A stretch of 64,000 bases of DNA, from positions 2,604,001 through 2,668,000 of the forward strand of contig JARGXX010000088.1 in NCBI GenBank assembly GCA_030374765.1, in the 5' to 3' direction. The DNA comes from Agarophyton chilense. Lineage: Eukaryota; Rhodophyta; Florideophyceae; Gracilariales; Gracilariaceae. Positions 30,850 through 43,031 of this stretch are shown piece after piece. The notes beneath the pieces are model-generated. The model was not told the DNA's origin. It saw nothing but the letters and a program-made list of their open reading frames with translations, and ran no database searches. Numbering within the stretch: the first letter of the stretch is position 1; each line of letters begins with the position of its first letter. The position numbers and the translations under genes are program-made.

Positions 30850-33800
30850 CACATGCAATACTTTATCTACAAGAGGGACTCGCTTTCGGTTGTCAGAGAG
30901 GTTGGTAAGAACTTCATCCTGCTTTTGAACGTGAATATCTCTAACAATGAATCGTTCCGCAATTTCGAACTTAGATTAGAAGCACAGGCGCCCAAGTTTA
31001 ATGCCCATTCTGGATCCACCAATTTACCGGAGTCGCTTACAGCTTTCATGCTTTTGGCCAACTCAGCTGTCGAAAACGGGCAGTGTGTCTCTGTTCTAGC
31101 GGCGGCATCAACCAACAGCACCCTGACTGCTGCGGCCACGACGATGGATTATCTCAATGCAGTGAAGTATGAGAAAATGGCGTCTGTGCTTCGCCAGTGT
31201 GATGACGTCTTTCATACACACACTACCGGCTCTCCTAAGTTGCTTCCGATCGCTGCATGTGCGGCACAACTACCTCTCTACAGCCACAACCGCCGGGATC
31301 GTCCCAGCAAGAGTGTGGCGCCCTCCATGGGATACCTTTGCGACATCTGTGGGAAGTTTTGCAACTGGAAGAAGAACCAAAACGCCGATGGTTCCTTACC
31401 CTCGCATGTTTGATGCCTTGATTCCGCTGCCCCTTCCTAGACCAGCCCCCCGCTGGACAACTTCGGGCAGCAGTAAAATACCCCGAAGAAGTCTGTGTCC
31501 TTCAATTGTTCCACCCTTTCAAGCTCGATGGCGCCAGTCTCTGCAAGCTACGCACTCGCCCATCTCAGTCCGTTATCGGAGGACGGCGCACCGTACAGTG
31601 CCATTGGAGAAGTCGTGCTGCACTTGCTGTCTAGCGATCTCGGTTTCTCTTCTCTTGGAGTGCTCGGCCGATTCTCACCTCCCTGAACGGCAACACCAGG
31701 TGGAAGTATGGCGTTGGTGCGCATGCCGGCTCCCAGCGCAACATCCTCGGCTCGATCGTGTTGAAAGCGAAGTCCGACCGAGGCAATGACATCAACATCA
31801 CTCATTTAGTGCTCGAAGAATCGTCCCAGTGGGTGAGCGGGAGAAATATTACCCGCAAGGCGAACATCGTTCACATTGGTATGTATGCACTGTGTTTCGA
31901 TGCCCAAGGCACAACTGATTCTCTAGAAATCGTTGATGACTAATTTCTCTCGTACATCCCAGTAGACCGCTTTATGTCGTCTACTGGTCATCTTGGATCG
32001 ACGCTCTACAGCCAATCCGCAGTCACGCTCGAGAAATCTACATGGGCCGACGTAAAAGCCATTGTTGAAAAGTTACACTCGCATGGCCGCGGTCACGCTT
32101 GTTTTTTAGAGTTCAATTTGTTGCAACGCAACAAGCTCTGGAACCTCACTGTGGCCAACTATGAGGCAGATATGGTGAAAGACTGCACTGCATGCCAGTC
32201 TACCGCTGTTACACCTCCCACGCGGAAGGTTCCAATCAGCACGCTGAATCAAGTCTTCAACGAAGTGGTATGCATCTATCACTTGTTCTTGGACTATTTA
32301 TGTGTACTGCAATCGTTGGACCTCTTGTCTCGCTATTAATTCATCCATGTGGTCAAGTTCACATCCATGTAAGAGGCAGTCACAGGGTTTGAAGCAAGCA
32401 GGGATCCGCCCGGACCGTGCTTCGACGCCATGTCTCGTCTAACGCCAACATTATCAGCAGCTATACCTTGTAAAAGGGCAAGCACAATGACGATGGCTCA
32501 TTGGGTCTCAGGGCGAGGATCGCCCTCCATGAAAACGAGGAGGACTTAGGGGCATGCTATGCAAAGATTGCGCAACCTGTACGCCCACTGGTTTACAAAG
32601 CTTGGAGAGTATCACCTCCCTGCAAGGCCGGACGCTCTACAAGGCTGAAGTAACCGCAGCCTTCCTCCAGACAGGTAAAGCGCAGCGCGATGTCTATGTT
32701 CGCCCGCCAAAGGAGACCAAGATGAAGTCAATACATGTTTGGCTCCTGCTAGCGGCTGCTTTTGAACTCGTTAATACCAACGCTAAATGTCAGCACGCCT
32801 CTGATCAAGCTATGAAGAACATCGGCCTGATGCATTGTGCAAACATTCCGCTACTCTTTTATCATAAGGCAGACGGAAAGGTTGTACTTATTGTAGCCAA
32901 GATTGTAGACGACCTCAAGGTTGCCGGTGCTGGAGACAGGGCACAACGATTCCTTACTGAATTCAATGAACAATTCAAGTTCGGCGTTGTGAGAAATGGT
33001 ACCGGGAAAATGAGGTCTTTTGGTATAAACAACATTCACCATGAAGAATACGCCAATAAAACCAATGCCGAGAACAAAAGTAACGGTATAATAGAATACC
33101 AAATCACTCGTGCCGATCGCAAGGAATCTGAAAGAAGCCTCAACAAGATTGAGCAAGCTTCATTTTCATCCATCAACAGTTCGTTGAGTTGGATTGGTAC
33201 GGCAGTTTCTCCATTGTGTTCGTTTTACAGTAGCTACCTCCAGCAGAGAGCCCCCGATCTGTGCGTTTCGCATATCGTTGAGCAGGTGACTACTGTTCGA
33301 AAGCCAAAGAAACTGGGGGCTGTGATTGCATACCCACAGCCTATAGACCAGCGTGAATACGAACTAATTGTTTTACTTTTCTTTAATGCCTCTCTTGTCA
33401 ACGAGATCGGTACACTCGGCGTCGTGACTGGTCTTCTTGTTGGCAGCATGCACAAGGATGCTATGTATCACGTTACGTCATGGATCTTTCACAAAGCGAG
33501 GCGACCTGGAAAAAGTGTTCTTACGGCTGAAATATTCGCCGCACGGGAAGGGATTGATGAGGGTAAGAAGGTGCGCAGTGCTTTTAATGAATTGCTCAAT
33601 GTTGAGGTCAAGGGGCGCAGTGCTTTTAATGAATTGCTCAATGTCGAAGTCAAGGTGCGCAGTGCTTTTAATGAATTCTCAATGTCGAGGTGAAGCTCCG
33701 CATTCTCGTTGACGCAGAAGACTGATCTACGTCCATGTTAACGCAGAAGAATTCTGTTGATAAGTCGAGAAGGGGTAGGGTAAGCAGCATACGTTTGGAG

Positions 33801-33960
33801 TTCGAAACTGGCAATATGGAGTGCATCTCGTGGATCCCTGGCTCTATCAACTTTGCCAATTCCCTCACAAAGAACTACAGCTGCTCAACTGAAGCACTGC
33901 AGCTTACTCTGTACTCTGGCAGACTAAGAATTGACTTCGAAGCCGCAGCTGAGTCGAAGA
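30850..33960 (+). mobile_element. Copia A, Ty1/copia element remnant
   Basis: Parts in order: a gag segment near 30880..31150, similar to the gag at 63320..63998; a protease-region phrase ESSQWVSGRNIT near 31825; an integrase zinc-binding segment with His and Cys pairs near 32070..32200; an RT segment near 32640..32960 (VRPPKE, then WLLLAAAF); and an RNase H segment near 33500. No LTR pair was found. Broken, with many breaks; old. Confidence 0.7.
33571..33690 (+). repeat. 42-bp tandem repeat in the copia RNase H region
   Basis: Three units start at 33571, 33613 and 33655, each containing GCGCAGTGCTTTTAATGAAT. The 42-bp period equals 14 codons (motif VRSAFNELLN). It lies just after the RNase H phrase AAREGIDEGKK. 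Local slippage within a dead element is the likely origin. Confidence 0.85.
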
Positions 33961-34149
33961 GCTCTGAGAAGTAATTCAGCTAGCAGAAAGAAAGATGAAT
34001 ATGAATGTCGACAGTTATTGACATTATGCAATGTAGTGCGCACGCCAGGACTCCTGCAATCTGACGCCCGCATAGTCTTGCATTTACAGTTAGTGCATTT
34101 ACGTGAGAGCTCCTGCAGTCTGACGACCGGTAAGTCTTGCGTTTGCATT

Positions 34150-35230
34150 TAGTGCATTTACGATAGCATTTGCTACTTTGCTACTGTCTATTTAAAAACT
34201 GTACGATAACTCCGCAGGTCATCCGACTCATCTTTTGAGAGAAACATAATTACAGTTGCTATACACCTCATACATACTGTCTCCGACATTGTAGAATTAT
34301 TTTTCATTAATTTTGAGAGTCGAATCCTCTGAAATTCTTGAAGAAGTCTGGCTTTTTGCTCTTCTGATGTGCACGTTCCTACCATTACCAAACCCATATC
34401 TTCGTAGATTGGCAGCTTAGCCGAATGCGAGGCAAAGAAAAAGAGCGCTGGTTTATCGAGTTTTGGAATAATTGAGTCTCTACGACCATCTTCTATAACC
34501 TTACAGAACTGTGTAAGGATTTCGAAAACCTCCAGTACTCATCAAGTCTCCGTCGAAACGCACACTGAACTTCTTATGACCTTTAAATGCCTTGGAGAGG
34601 TTCTGTACCACAGAAAGTGTTCCTGTTTCTCTCCTGTCTCCATTTCTTTTGATGCAAATACTATGTCTTCCGTATTCCGTATCGTGGGTGATACCTGTTG
34701 TACTCGAAGCGCTGTTAAAGCTTTTCGAAGTTTTGGAGGTCACAACTGCGTGTTCCTGCGCATTTGCTCCGGTTTGTGAGCTTCACTTTCTGTGAGTGGC
34801 TCGGTTGATTGTGCGTTGTTGCCTAGTAAATTGGCCTGTGGTGTTTTTAGGCACCATTCGGCGAAGTACCAATTGATCAGTGCAGTTATGCGGGGCAGTT
34901 CTCTTCGAGATTCGACATAGAAATCGTTCATTATCAGAGTATCCCTAACCATAAAAAACTGCGTTGGATCCAAATTAGATAGTTGTTCTTGGGAAAAATC
35001 ATCAACAAAATCGTTCCCTACCAGCTTTGGGTCCGAATATCTGAGCTGTGGTCGCGCTGGGCACCATTCGGAAGCATATACTCGCAAGTCAGCAAGGTAT
35101 AGTTTTCTCTGTTCTTATCCATCGTCTTTCGCTGGTAGTATTGGATCATTCGTTGTATGAAATCGTTCTGTTGATGCAGCGGCACGTTGTGGAGACTCCG
35201 AACCGTTCGCCATTGTCTGTGGGTCCGTAA
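34150..35230 (-). mobile_element. Copia C, gag-only copia remnant
   Basis: Minus-strand gag-like sequence, with phrases such as NDFVDDFSQEQLSNLD near 35000 and FKGHKKFSVRFDGDL near 34570. It starts close to the LTR-like zone on its right and is not followed by protease, integrase or RT, so only the 5' part is present. Broken; old. Confidence 0.5.
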
Positions 35231-35969
35231 CTATAGCTCGAACTTATATAACTGTTGAGAAACCTAGAAGAGATGTGTAGAGTAAGTGCAAGTTAGTTCA
35301 GAGTAAACGACTCGGAGTACTCGGCGCGTGTTGCGTTCCAGCCTGGTATTTCAAGATCAGATCTGGAGTAATCAGCGCTAGGTAATTTTTTCATATCCAA
35401 TCAAAAACGCCGTCGCTTCGGAAAATTGGAGCTTTCTGGGCCCATAACTATGGCAAAACAGTTTATCTTCTATTATTTATTCTTAAAGACGCGGCGATAG
35501 TTCAGTCTTTTGTCTCCGTCTGCTCTTTTTATCTATAGAGCTAAAAGTCGCAGAAGTACTTATAGGATCCATGAAGTCCTCTCCCGCACAATGTGTCAGG
35601 TAATGCTACAGCAAATGCACTCTCCTTATGAAAAGTGCGGTTTGTAAACAAGAACACAACTGTTTAATACGCGTGGGAAGCACTACTTGGGTCCCTCGAC
35701 CTGTCGAGCTCTCAACGCTCACAAAACTACGAAGTACTTAAGCTAATCCTGCCATAGAACTATAGGTCAAAACTATGCAGAAGACTACCTGTCCGATTAT
35801 CCAACTCGGCACAAAGTAGATACACAATACCATGTTTCAGGTAACACTGCAACAAATCCCATGCATTATGTCAGCTGAAGCCAAGAGGACACGGCATTCA
35901 CACTGACCTCTTTTCGTAAATTAGTTACCCTGTGGATGTGTTTCGATGATTTGACAGCGCGTAATAAAA
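35231..35969 (-). repeat. Probable copia LTR zone
   Basis: No frame is open here. It lies between the RNase H end of Copia B (right) and the gag start of Copia C (left). It shares AGTGCGGTTTGTAAACAAGAACA (about 35634) with 63945, just upstream of the Copia B gag, so 5' leader or LTR sequence is present. The TG...CA limits could not be fixed. Fossil. Confidence 0.45.
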
Positions 35970-38392
35970 TTAAACGGAAATCTTACTGGTGTAAAGCATG
36001 AGGTAGAGTGCTTCAGTCATAGGACTGTCAGCCTTGGTCAAAAGATAAGAATAGCTATAATTGCTCGGAATCCACATCATGCGGGCAATTTTTCCGGTTT
36101 CAAAATCATAACCGATGACGTGTACATCTCCGCGATTTGATCGATCAGTTGCATTCCGAAGATATCCTTTGAGTTCACTAAAATCCATAACTCCACCTTG
36201 TTACCAAGGAAACTTACAACGCGTTGCTTAAAACCTTCCCTTCGTCTATAGACTCGCCCGCAGCGAGGGTTCCAGCAGATCCGACGGACTTAACTGGGCG
36301 TTTGGATTTGTGGGAGAACCAGCTGAGTGTGTGGAAAATGGAATTGATTGACAAGTTCCCGAGCAGTATACCAGCCAAGAATCCTAGTTGTCCATTATCG
36401 CTACTTCTGCTGGCACCAGAGAATATTACCAGTGACAATTCATTCTCCTTGTTATCTGAAGGCTTACAGTACCAAATCAATGAGCCACATCTCTTGAGGT
36501 CTTTAAGCGCATTGTTTTGTGACACAATGTCTCTTACCAGTAACATAGAACCCTTCTGCTGAACCCAACTGGATTCATAAGCACAAAAGGGCGGAGCAGC
36601 AATTCCTAACAACCAAATTGCGCCGTTGAATAAACAGAAGGCACATTCCTCAATTCTATTCACAAGCTGTTCAGACCGCTTACGTCTTGGTTTGCTGAAC
36701 TTATACGCTTCGTATTTGTGCCACTTTTCCTCACCATCAACAGTGATAGTACCGTCGTCGTACTGCTGAACTAAAAATACATAAAAGTGTAGTTGGACCT
36801 GTCCGTAGACAATAGTGCCGAGCAGGTACTCTTCAGATATTTTATTGATCACTGCTGACAATATCTGCCCTTGCGCAACGAAAAGAATGTCACCGACCAC
36901 CTCAACAACCAAGATACATGTACGACCATTGCTGATTTGATAGAACAGCTGTAAAACGTAGATTAATTGCTGAAAACCGTATCCGAGCAGTACGTTGTCA
37001 CTAAGTTGCTGCCACTTCGCTCCTGCATTTTTGAGGCCGTATGCTGCGGACAGAAGTAACCAGTAATAGTTATACACGAGTGGCTCCGTAGCGTGCTTTG
37101 CACGCGTTTGACAGTTTACAAATGTTGAGAAAAAGCTTTGAAAGTAGATTGTAGCGTTTGTAAATTAGAATCGGCTTGTACGATGAGGCGCCATTTCACT
37201 CATACGCAAGATGTGAGAAACCGTTCTCTATGTGAAGAAACGTGCTCTGTGTGAGAACCTGTGCTCTGCGGACTTTGCTTGCAATGCCCATGTGAGCAAT
37301 TGTGTGCCTAGCGGTAAACACGCAGTAAGGTGCCACTGCACGCGGATGGCTAGTTCATAAGATGTAGAGAGGCATAGGAAGACTTCGAAAAAAACAAAAT
37401 GTCATCCTCTACGATTTAGTATCCAAGACCTTATGAGGGCAGAATTTCTGGCAAGCCCGCACAAAATACTTTTCTATCATTGCTTTTCACGCATGTTTTG
37501 AGGTTGAAATGTACTATGGGAAAGAGTGACATAGAGCAGGCCGTGAAGAAAGCAGTTATCTTAAATATGGAACTCAACCCTTTTACCAAACTATTGCCCC
37601 TGTACGATATTGGTAGTCAGGGCAAAGCCTTGAGACGAAAACTATAAAAGTATCGTCTTTAGGCTCGCAGGGATTTCTTGCCAAGCAAAAACGCTGTCTT
37701 TTGTACGAACTTGTGACTAACCGTAATTAGAAAGACTGATTGTTTTTTGTTCCGCTTAATATATTGCCCCATTCATTGTTCTCTTTGCAATGTCCACCTT
37801 TTGCAGAAAACGTAACATGATTCCATTTATCAGCTTAAAAATTGATCAAGAATGACAGATTTCGCGCTGAGTGTATTCAAAACCTTCACTTACGCGCGAG
37901 CGCTATTTCTGGGGTTTAAATTCTCTACTTTGAGAAGAACTCTGTTTTTCACTCTCGAATCTTGTCTGTCGCTTTTTAGTGGTCCTATTTGCACCTTGTT
38001 TCCTGACTCTTTTTCCATTACGTCACCTGCGTTTTTTAGACTGTTCTGCCGTTTCATTTCTTGGTCTTACGGCTGCATGGTCACGCTGTTGTCTTCTCAA
38101 AACTTTAGATGCTTCGATTAAAGGTATATTCGGCACAATTGCGCAAGGCATTTGGTTTGTGTCCGTGAACGTGTCATGGTGTACCTCGTTCAAACCGACA
38201 AACACCCTGAAAGCTCACCCTCGCAGCGCTTATGAGCTGAGAAACCGTGCTCTGTGTCAGGAACCGTGCTTTGTGTGAAAAGCCGTGCTCTTTGGACATT
38301 TCTCGCAGCGCCCATGTGCGCAATTGTGTATCCAGCGGTAAGCGCGCAGTAAGGCGCCATTGCACTGAAACGCTGTGTGTCAGGAACTCTCC

Positions 38393-38756
38393 TCTCTGAG
38401 CTTGTCTTGGAGCGGGGTGAAACCCCTCCCCTGCACTTCGAATTGTTCCGAAGCGGGGTTCAAAAACCGTGCTCTTGCACTTTTTCACTCACACGCAGTG
38501 TGTCAGAAAACTTTCCCTGTGAGCCTGTCCTGGAAACCCCCTGATCTTCTACTTGTCCCGAAGCGGGGTGCAAACACCGTGCTCTTGCACTTGTCCCAGA
38601 GCATGGTGGAAAACCCGTGTTCTCTAAACTCGTCCTGGAGCGGGGTGGGAAACCCTGCTCTTGGACTCGTTCCGGAGCGGGGTAGAGAAACCCTGCTCTT
38701 GGAGCTGTCCCGGAGCATGGTAGAAAACCCTGCTCTTGGAGTTGTCCCGGACCAAG
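38393..38756. repeat. About 37-bp minisatellite in copy 1
   Basis: Roughly nine imperfect units, best seen at the right end: each has GGAGCGGGGT or GGAGCATGGT, then AAACCCTGCTCTTGGA, then a TCGTTCC or TGTCCCG variant. The same array stands at 40376..40741 in copy 2 with unit-level changes. Confidence 0.8.
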
Positions 38757-38828
38757 GTGTGCAACGGCACGCGATTGGTCAAGTGTTACACACGTGTCAC
38801 GCTCAGCACTGTACTTCCGCACAGCCGA

Positions 38829-38896
38829 GTGCCACGGCACGCTATTGGTCATCTGCTACACGTGCGTCGCCGTTGACCAATCTGATGCCGTGGCAC
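38829..38896. repeat. CCAAT-box inverted repeat in copy 1
   Basis: Arms GTGCCACGGCA plus ATTGGTCA (38829..38851) and the reverse complement TGACCAAT plus TGCCGTGGCAC (38874..38896), separated by about 22 bases with CACGTGCG-like sequence. A third ATTGGTCA lies at about 38774. The layout resembles a compact promoter. The same structure is at 40814..40881. Confidence 0.65.
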
Positions 38897-38936
38897 TCTT
38901 GTTCCGCGGCCAAGTGGCCCATTCGTATCACACGCA

Positions 38937-38938
38937 GC

Positions 38939-38970
<32 letters not shown>
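38937..38970. repeat. (CA)n microsatellite, copy 1
   Basis: About 17 CA units near the 3' end of the 1.9-kb repeat, followed by AAACATGTGC. A matching run lies at 40924..40955 in copy 2. Confidence 0.95.
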
Positions 38971-38974
<4 letters not shown>

Positions 38975-40375
38975 TGTGCTTTAGTAGTTAGAGACGAGTG
39001 GCTCTGTAGCGTGCTTTGCACGCGTTTGACAGTTTACATATATCGAGATAAAGCTTTGAAAGTAGTCTGTAAAGTTTGTAAATTAGAACCGGCTTGTACA
39101 ATGACGCGCCGTTTCATTCATACGCAAGATGTGAGAAACCGTTCTCTTTGTAAAGAACCGTGCTCTGTGTGAGAACCCGTGATCTTCGGACTTTTTTTGC
39201 AACGCCCATGTGCGCAATTGTGTGCCCAGCGGTAAGCACGCAGTAAGGTGCCATTGCACGTGGATGGATAGTTCATAAGATTTAGAGAGGCAAAAGAAGA
39301 CTTTGAAAGAAACAAAATGTCAACCTCTACGATTTAATATCGAAGACTTTTTCAGGGCAGAATTTCTGGAAAGCCTACACGAAATAGTTTTCTTTCACCG
39401 CTTTACACGCATATTTTGAGTTTAAAATGTACTACGGGAAGGAGTTACATAGATCAAGCCGTGAGAAAAGCAGTTATATTAAATAACGAACTCAACCCTT
39501 CTCCCAAACGATTGCCCTTGTACGATATTGGTAGTCAGGGGAACGCCTTAAGACGAAAACTGGAAACGTATCGTTTCTAGGCTCGCAGGGATTTCTCGCC
39601 AAGCAAAAACGCTGTCCTCTGTACGAACTTGTGGCTAACCGTAATTAGAAAGACTGATTGTCTTTTGTTCCGCTAATTATACTGCCCCATTCACATATCT
39701 CTTTGAAATGTCCACCTTATGCAGAAAATTTAACATGATTCCCTTTATCAGCTTAAAAAATTGATCAAGAATGACAGATTTCGCGCTGACTGCATTCAAA
39801 ACCTCCATTTACGCGCGAGCGCTATTTCTGGGGTTTACATTCTCTACTTTGAGAACAACTCTGTTTTTCACTCTCGAATCTTGTCTGTCGCTTTGTAGTG
39901 GTATTATTTGCACCTTGTTTTCTGGCTCTCTTTCCATTGCGTCACCTGCTCTTTTTATTCTGTTCTGCCGTTCCATTTTTTGGTCTTACGGCTGCATGGT
40001 CACGCTGTTGTCCTCTAAAAACTTCAGCTGATTCGATTGAAGGTATATTCGGCACAATTGCGCAAGGAATTCGGTTTGTGTCCGTGGATGTGTCATGGTG
40101 TACCTCGTGTAAACTGACAATCACCCTAAAAGCTCACCCTCGCAGCGCGTATGAGCTGGATGAGAAGTCCAGCGGTAAGCCCGCAATGAGGCGCCGTTTC
40201 ACTCATAGGCAGGATGTGAGAAACCGTGCTCTGTGGGAGGAACCGTGCTCTGTGTGAAAAGCCATGCTCTTTGGACTTTGCTCGCGGCGCCCATGTGCGC
40301 AATTTTGTGTCCAGCGGTAAGCGCGCAGTAAGGCGCCATTGCACTCAAACGCTGTGTGTCAGGAACTCTTCTCTC

Positions 40376-40741
40376 TGGGCTTGTCCTAAGGCGGGGTGAA
40401 AACCCCCCTGCTCTTCGAATTGTCCCGAAGCAGGATGCAAAAACCGTGCTGTTGCACTTTTGCACTCACACGCAGTGTGTTAGAAACTTTTCTCTCTGGG
40501 CTTGTCCTGGAGCGGGGTGAAAACCCTCTGCTCTTCTACTTGTCCCGAAGCGGGATGCAACAACCGTGCTCTTGCACTTGTCCCAGAGCATGGTGGAAAA
40601 ACTGTTCTCTGGACTCGTCCTGGGGCGGGGTGCAGAACCCTGCTCTTGGACTCGTTCCGGAGCGGGGTAGAGAAACCCTGCTCTTGGAGCTGTCCCGGAG
40701 CAGGGTAGAAAACCCTGCTCTTGGAGTTGTCCCGGACCAAG
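40376..40741. repeat. About 37-bp minisatellite in copy 2
   Basis: Same array as in copy 1 at 38393..38756. The right-hand units are nearly identical between the copies, and the left-hand units differ more. Confidence 0.8.
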
Positions 40742-40813
40742 GTGTGCAACGGCACGCGATTGGTCAAGTGTTACACACGTGTCACGCTCAGCACTGTACT
40801 TCCGCACAGCCGA

Positions 40814-40881
40814 GTGCCACGGCACGCTATTGGTCATCTGCTACACGTGCGTCACCGTTGACCAATCTGATGCCGTGGCAC
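40814..40881. repeat. CCAAT-box inverted repeat in copy 2
   Basis: Same arms and spacing as in copy 1 at 38829..38896, with one change in the loop. A further ATTGGTCA lies upstream at about 40759. Confidence 0.65.
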
Positions 40882-40923
40882 TCTTGTTCCGCGGCCAAGT
40901 GGCCCACTCGTATCACACGCAGC

Positions 40924-40955
<32 letters not shown>
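40924..40955. repeat. (CA)n microsatellite, copy 2
   Basis: About 16 CA units at the same place in copy 2, followed by AAACATGTGC. Confidence 0.95.
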
Positions 40956-40959
<4 letters not shown>

Positions 40960-41465
40960 TGTGCTTTAGTAGTTAGATTGTGCTGCATTCTCTCGGTGGG
41001 ATCATGTAGATGCCTCTCTCAGCCTCAGTCTGCGAAAAGGCGCTCTTGAAGTCGATTTTCCCTAGTGTCCAATTGAAGATCACTGCAAGGGAAAGCAACA
41101 TTCTAATTCCGACAGGGGCGCATATGGCAGATTCTGTGTTAGGCATGTCTCTGTCTCTGTCTTTGTTCTCATGTACGGCAATGCATGCTTTCAGTGTGAG
41201 AGAATCATCTTCACACCTGTTCAAATTGTAAAATACATGACTAATCACAATGTTTGCATTCGAAAGGACGTATTACATAGGAATCCCTCTTACAATCCTC
41301 TTAAAGGAATTCTCTTCTTTGGCGTACGCTATTTCCGTTGCGTAAAAAGGGAGCCCCTGGGGATGGTGCAGCATGAACTCCGTTGTCCCGAAGGCCTCGT
41401 AGTAGGTACGAATGATCTCCTTCTTAATACTGTGAAGTTTTTGTCCTGGTGAAATTTGTACTACT

Positions 41466-42333
41466 TGAAGTGCAATGCCCTTCAGGGAGGTTTCTTCCCA
41501 GGACTTAGAAATTTCACTCGCTTGAAGACTAGCTTGGGCTATGACAAGCTATACCGCTATTGCGTGCCGACGGCCGGATAGGACCGGAAGTGCACACTGG
41601 TGGAACACGTGGACTGCACGGATGCCAACGCTCGAGTGCGAGGCGTGCCACACGTGGCCCGGATTCTACCTAATGGTCAGTATTATTTAGTATTATTTAG
41701 TATTTATTTAGCTACGCTATCGCTATTTAGTGTCTATTTTTCGGGCGCGCGCCACACTACTTAGGAGGTTGAGCATTGCTCCCCAGTAAAAACCCTCTTG
41801 GGGGATCCCAAGGAGGGAGTCTTGGCTCTGAAATCTTCGCCTTCGGCGCGTCTTCACTGCATACTGCGTGAGCGCCCGTCGCATGTTAGTTCATCCACCC
41901 CTCTGTCGACCGGAGTTCTACCACCACCATGGGTTCATATTAAACCGCCGACACTTGTCGTAGTCTCGCCCCTGTATAGTGTTTCGCCCCCGTTTTTCTC
42001 TTGTTCTCCTTTTTGGCTCTCGTGAGTGGCCGCCTTACTCACCCCGCTCGTCCTCCCTCATACGAGTGTTTCCTGGTTCCTTTTCCGACGATCGCCCTGG
42101 TACCGCTCCGCCTAGGATTGGTCACACCCCGGACTGTGCCGTGCTCACCTAAACACTCTATGTATATCCCGCCGGATTGGCCTCGGTCTTACACCCGACT
42201 TCGTCGTGCCTTTCCATAATGGCTCTGTTTCTGTGCTCCGCTGGGACGCGTCTCTTCCGCCTGAGGCGTGTCTCTCAAGAGAGGAAGATCCCGAACATCT
42301 TCGTGGTCTCTCCGCTCCAAGCGTTGTCCTACA
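41466..42333 (-). mobile_element. Solo LTR with CTACT target duplication
   Basis: 868 bp, the inverted relative of the LTR at 24582..25468; on the minus strand it starts TGTAGGACAACGC and ends GCACTTCA. A 5-bp duplication CTACT lies at 41461..41465 and 42334..42338. It is inserted in Copia B. Fossil. Confidence 0.9.
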
Positions 42334-43031
42334 CTACTGCTCCTTTTAGTACTTCCTTTGATTGAGTTCCTCCTTCCCGTTGCGGTCAGATCCTGATACT
42401 TTCTTCTTTTCTTCTTCTGTTGAAAACTTTCATTCTTCTTTGTGAATGCAGAGAACATCTTTATCTCCATCAAAAGAGTCCACAGAGTACTTTTCGGTGC
42501 TCTGGTTGTGTGTTGTGACCGTACCTCTGTAAAACTGCTTGTCATCTGGCCAATAAAGCTTAATCTCGTCTTCCACGTGTGGAGCAAAACCTGGCGACGG
42601 GAAGTGCTCTCAAGGTGTTCGAAGCCTTGCTCCCTGGGGGAGGCAGACTCAGAGACAGAGCCCTCCGTTCCACCCGTAGTGTGGGGTGTAACTCCCACAG
42701 GGGATTCCGGCAGTACCGACGGAGGTGAGGGGTAGAAACCGTTCGGTCGGGAATGTGTATGGGTGTCCCAAAGAATGGGGGACAATCCGGCGAAGAGGAA
42801 AAAACGGGGCGAGGGTCGGGCACTAACAGGCACCGGACCCGAGAACCAGAAAATGGGCGAAACAACAAAAGAAACCCAATACAGGGGCGAAAACCTGTCC
42901 TCGAAAGGAAACACAAAAAAAGCACGCAGCAAGTAAGCAGAACCCCCACGGGGTATCGTGCACGCAGGTCGTCTGAGCGGTCCCAAGGGGGTGGTTGCAC
43001 GGAACCCAAACGTGGGCACTCTCCAAGTGGA

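Larger units (their letters stand above)
37080..38997. repeat. 1.9-kb direct repeat, copy 1
   Basis: This copy starts GTGGCTCCGTAGCG. It contains AT-rich sequence, a conserved short frame (37852..38121), GTGCTCTG-rich tandem phrases, a 37-bp minisatellite, three ATTGG/CCAAT boxes, an inverted repeat (38829..38896) and a (CA)n run, and ends about GTAGTTAGAGACGA. Copy 2 follows directly head to tail. Together they split the RT region of Copia B. No long gene. Family not recognised. Confidence 0.8.
38998..40977. repeat. 1.9-kb direct repeat, copy 2
   Basis: Head-to-tail partner of copy 1. The first 700 bp differ at roughly one base in ten by eye, while the last 240 bp (from about 40735, compared with 38750) show only about two differences. 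It ends at GTAGTTAGA, where copia RT sequence resumes. Confidence 0.8.

Noticed and set aside
38393-38756. CRISPR array
   Set aside because: Units of about 37 bp are contiguous and imperfect, with no unique spacers.
38375-39172. 265-codon frame in the 1.9-kb repeat
   Set aside because: It is a translation of the 37-bp minisatellite and the (CA)n run, which stay open by periodicity.
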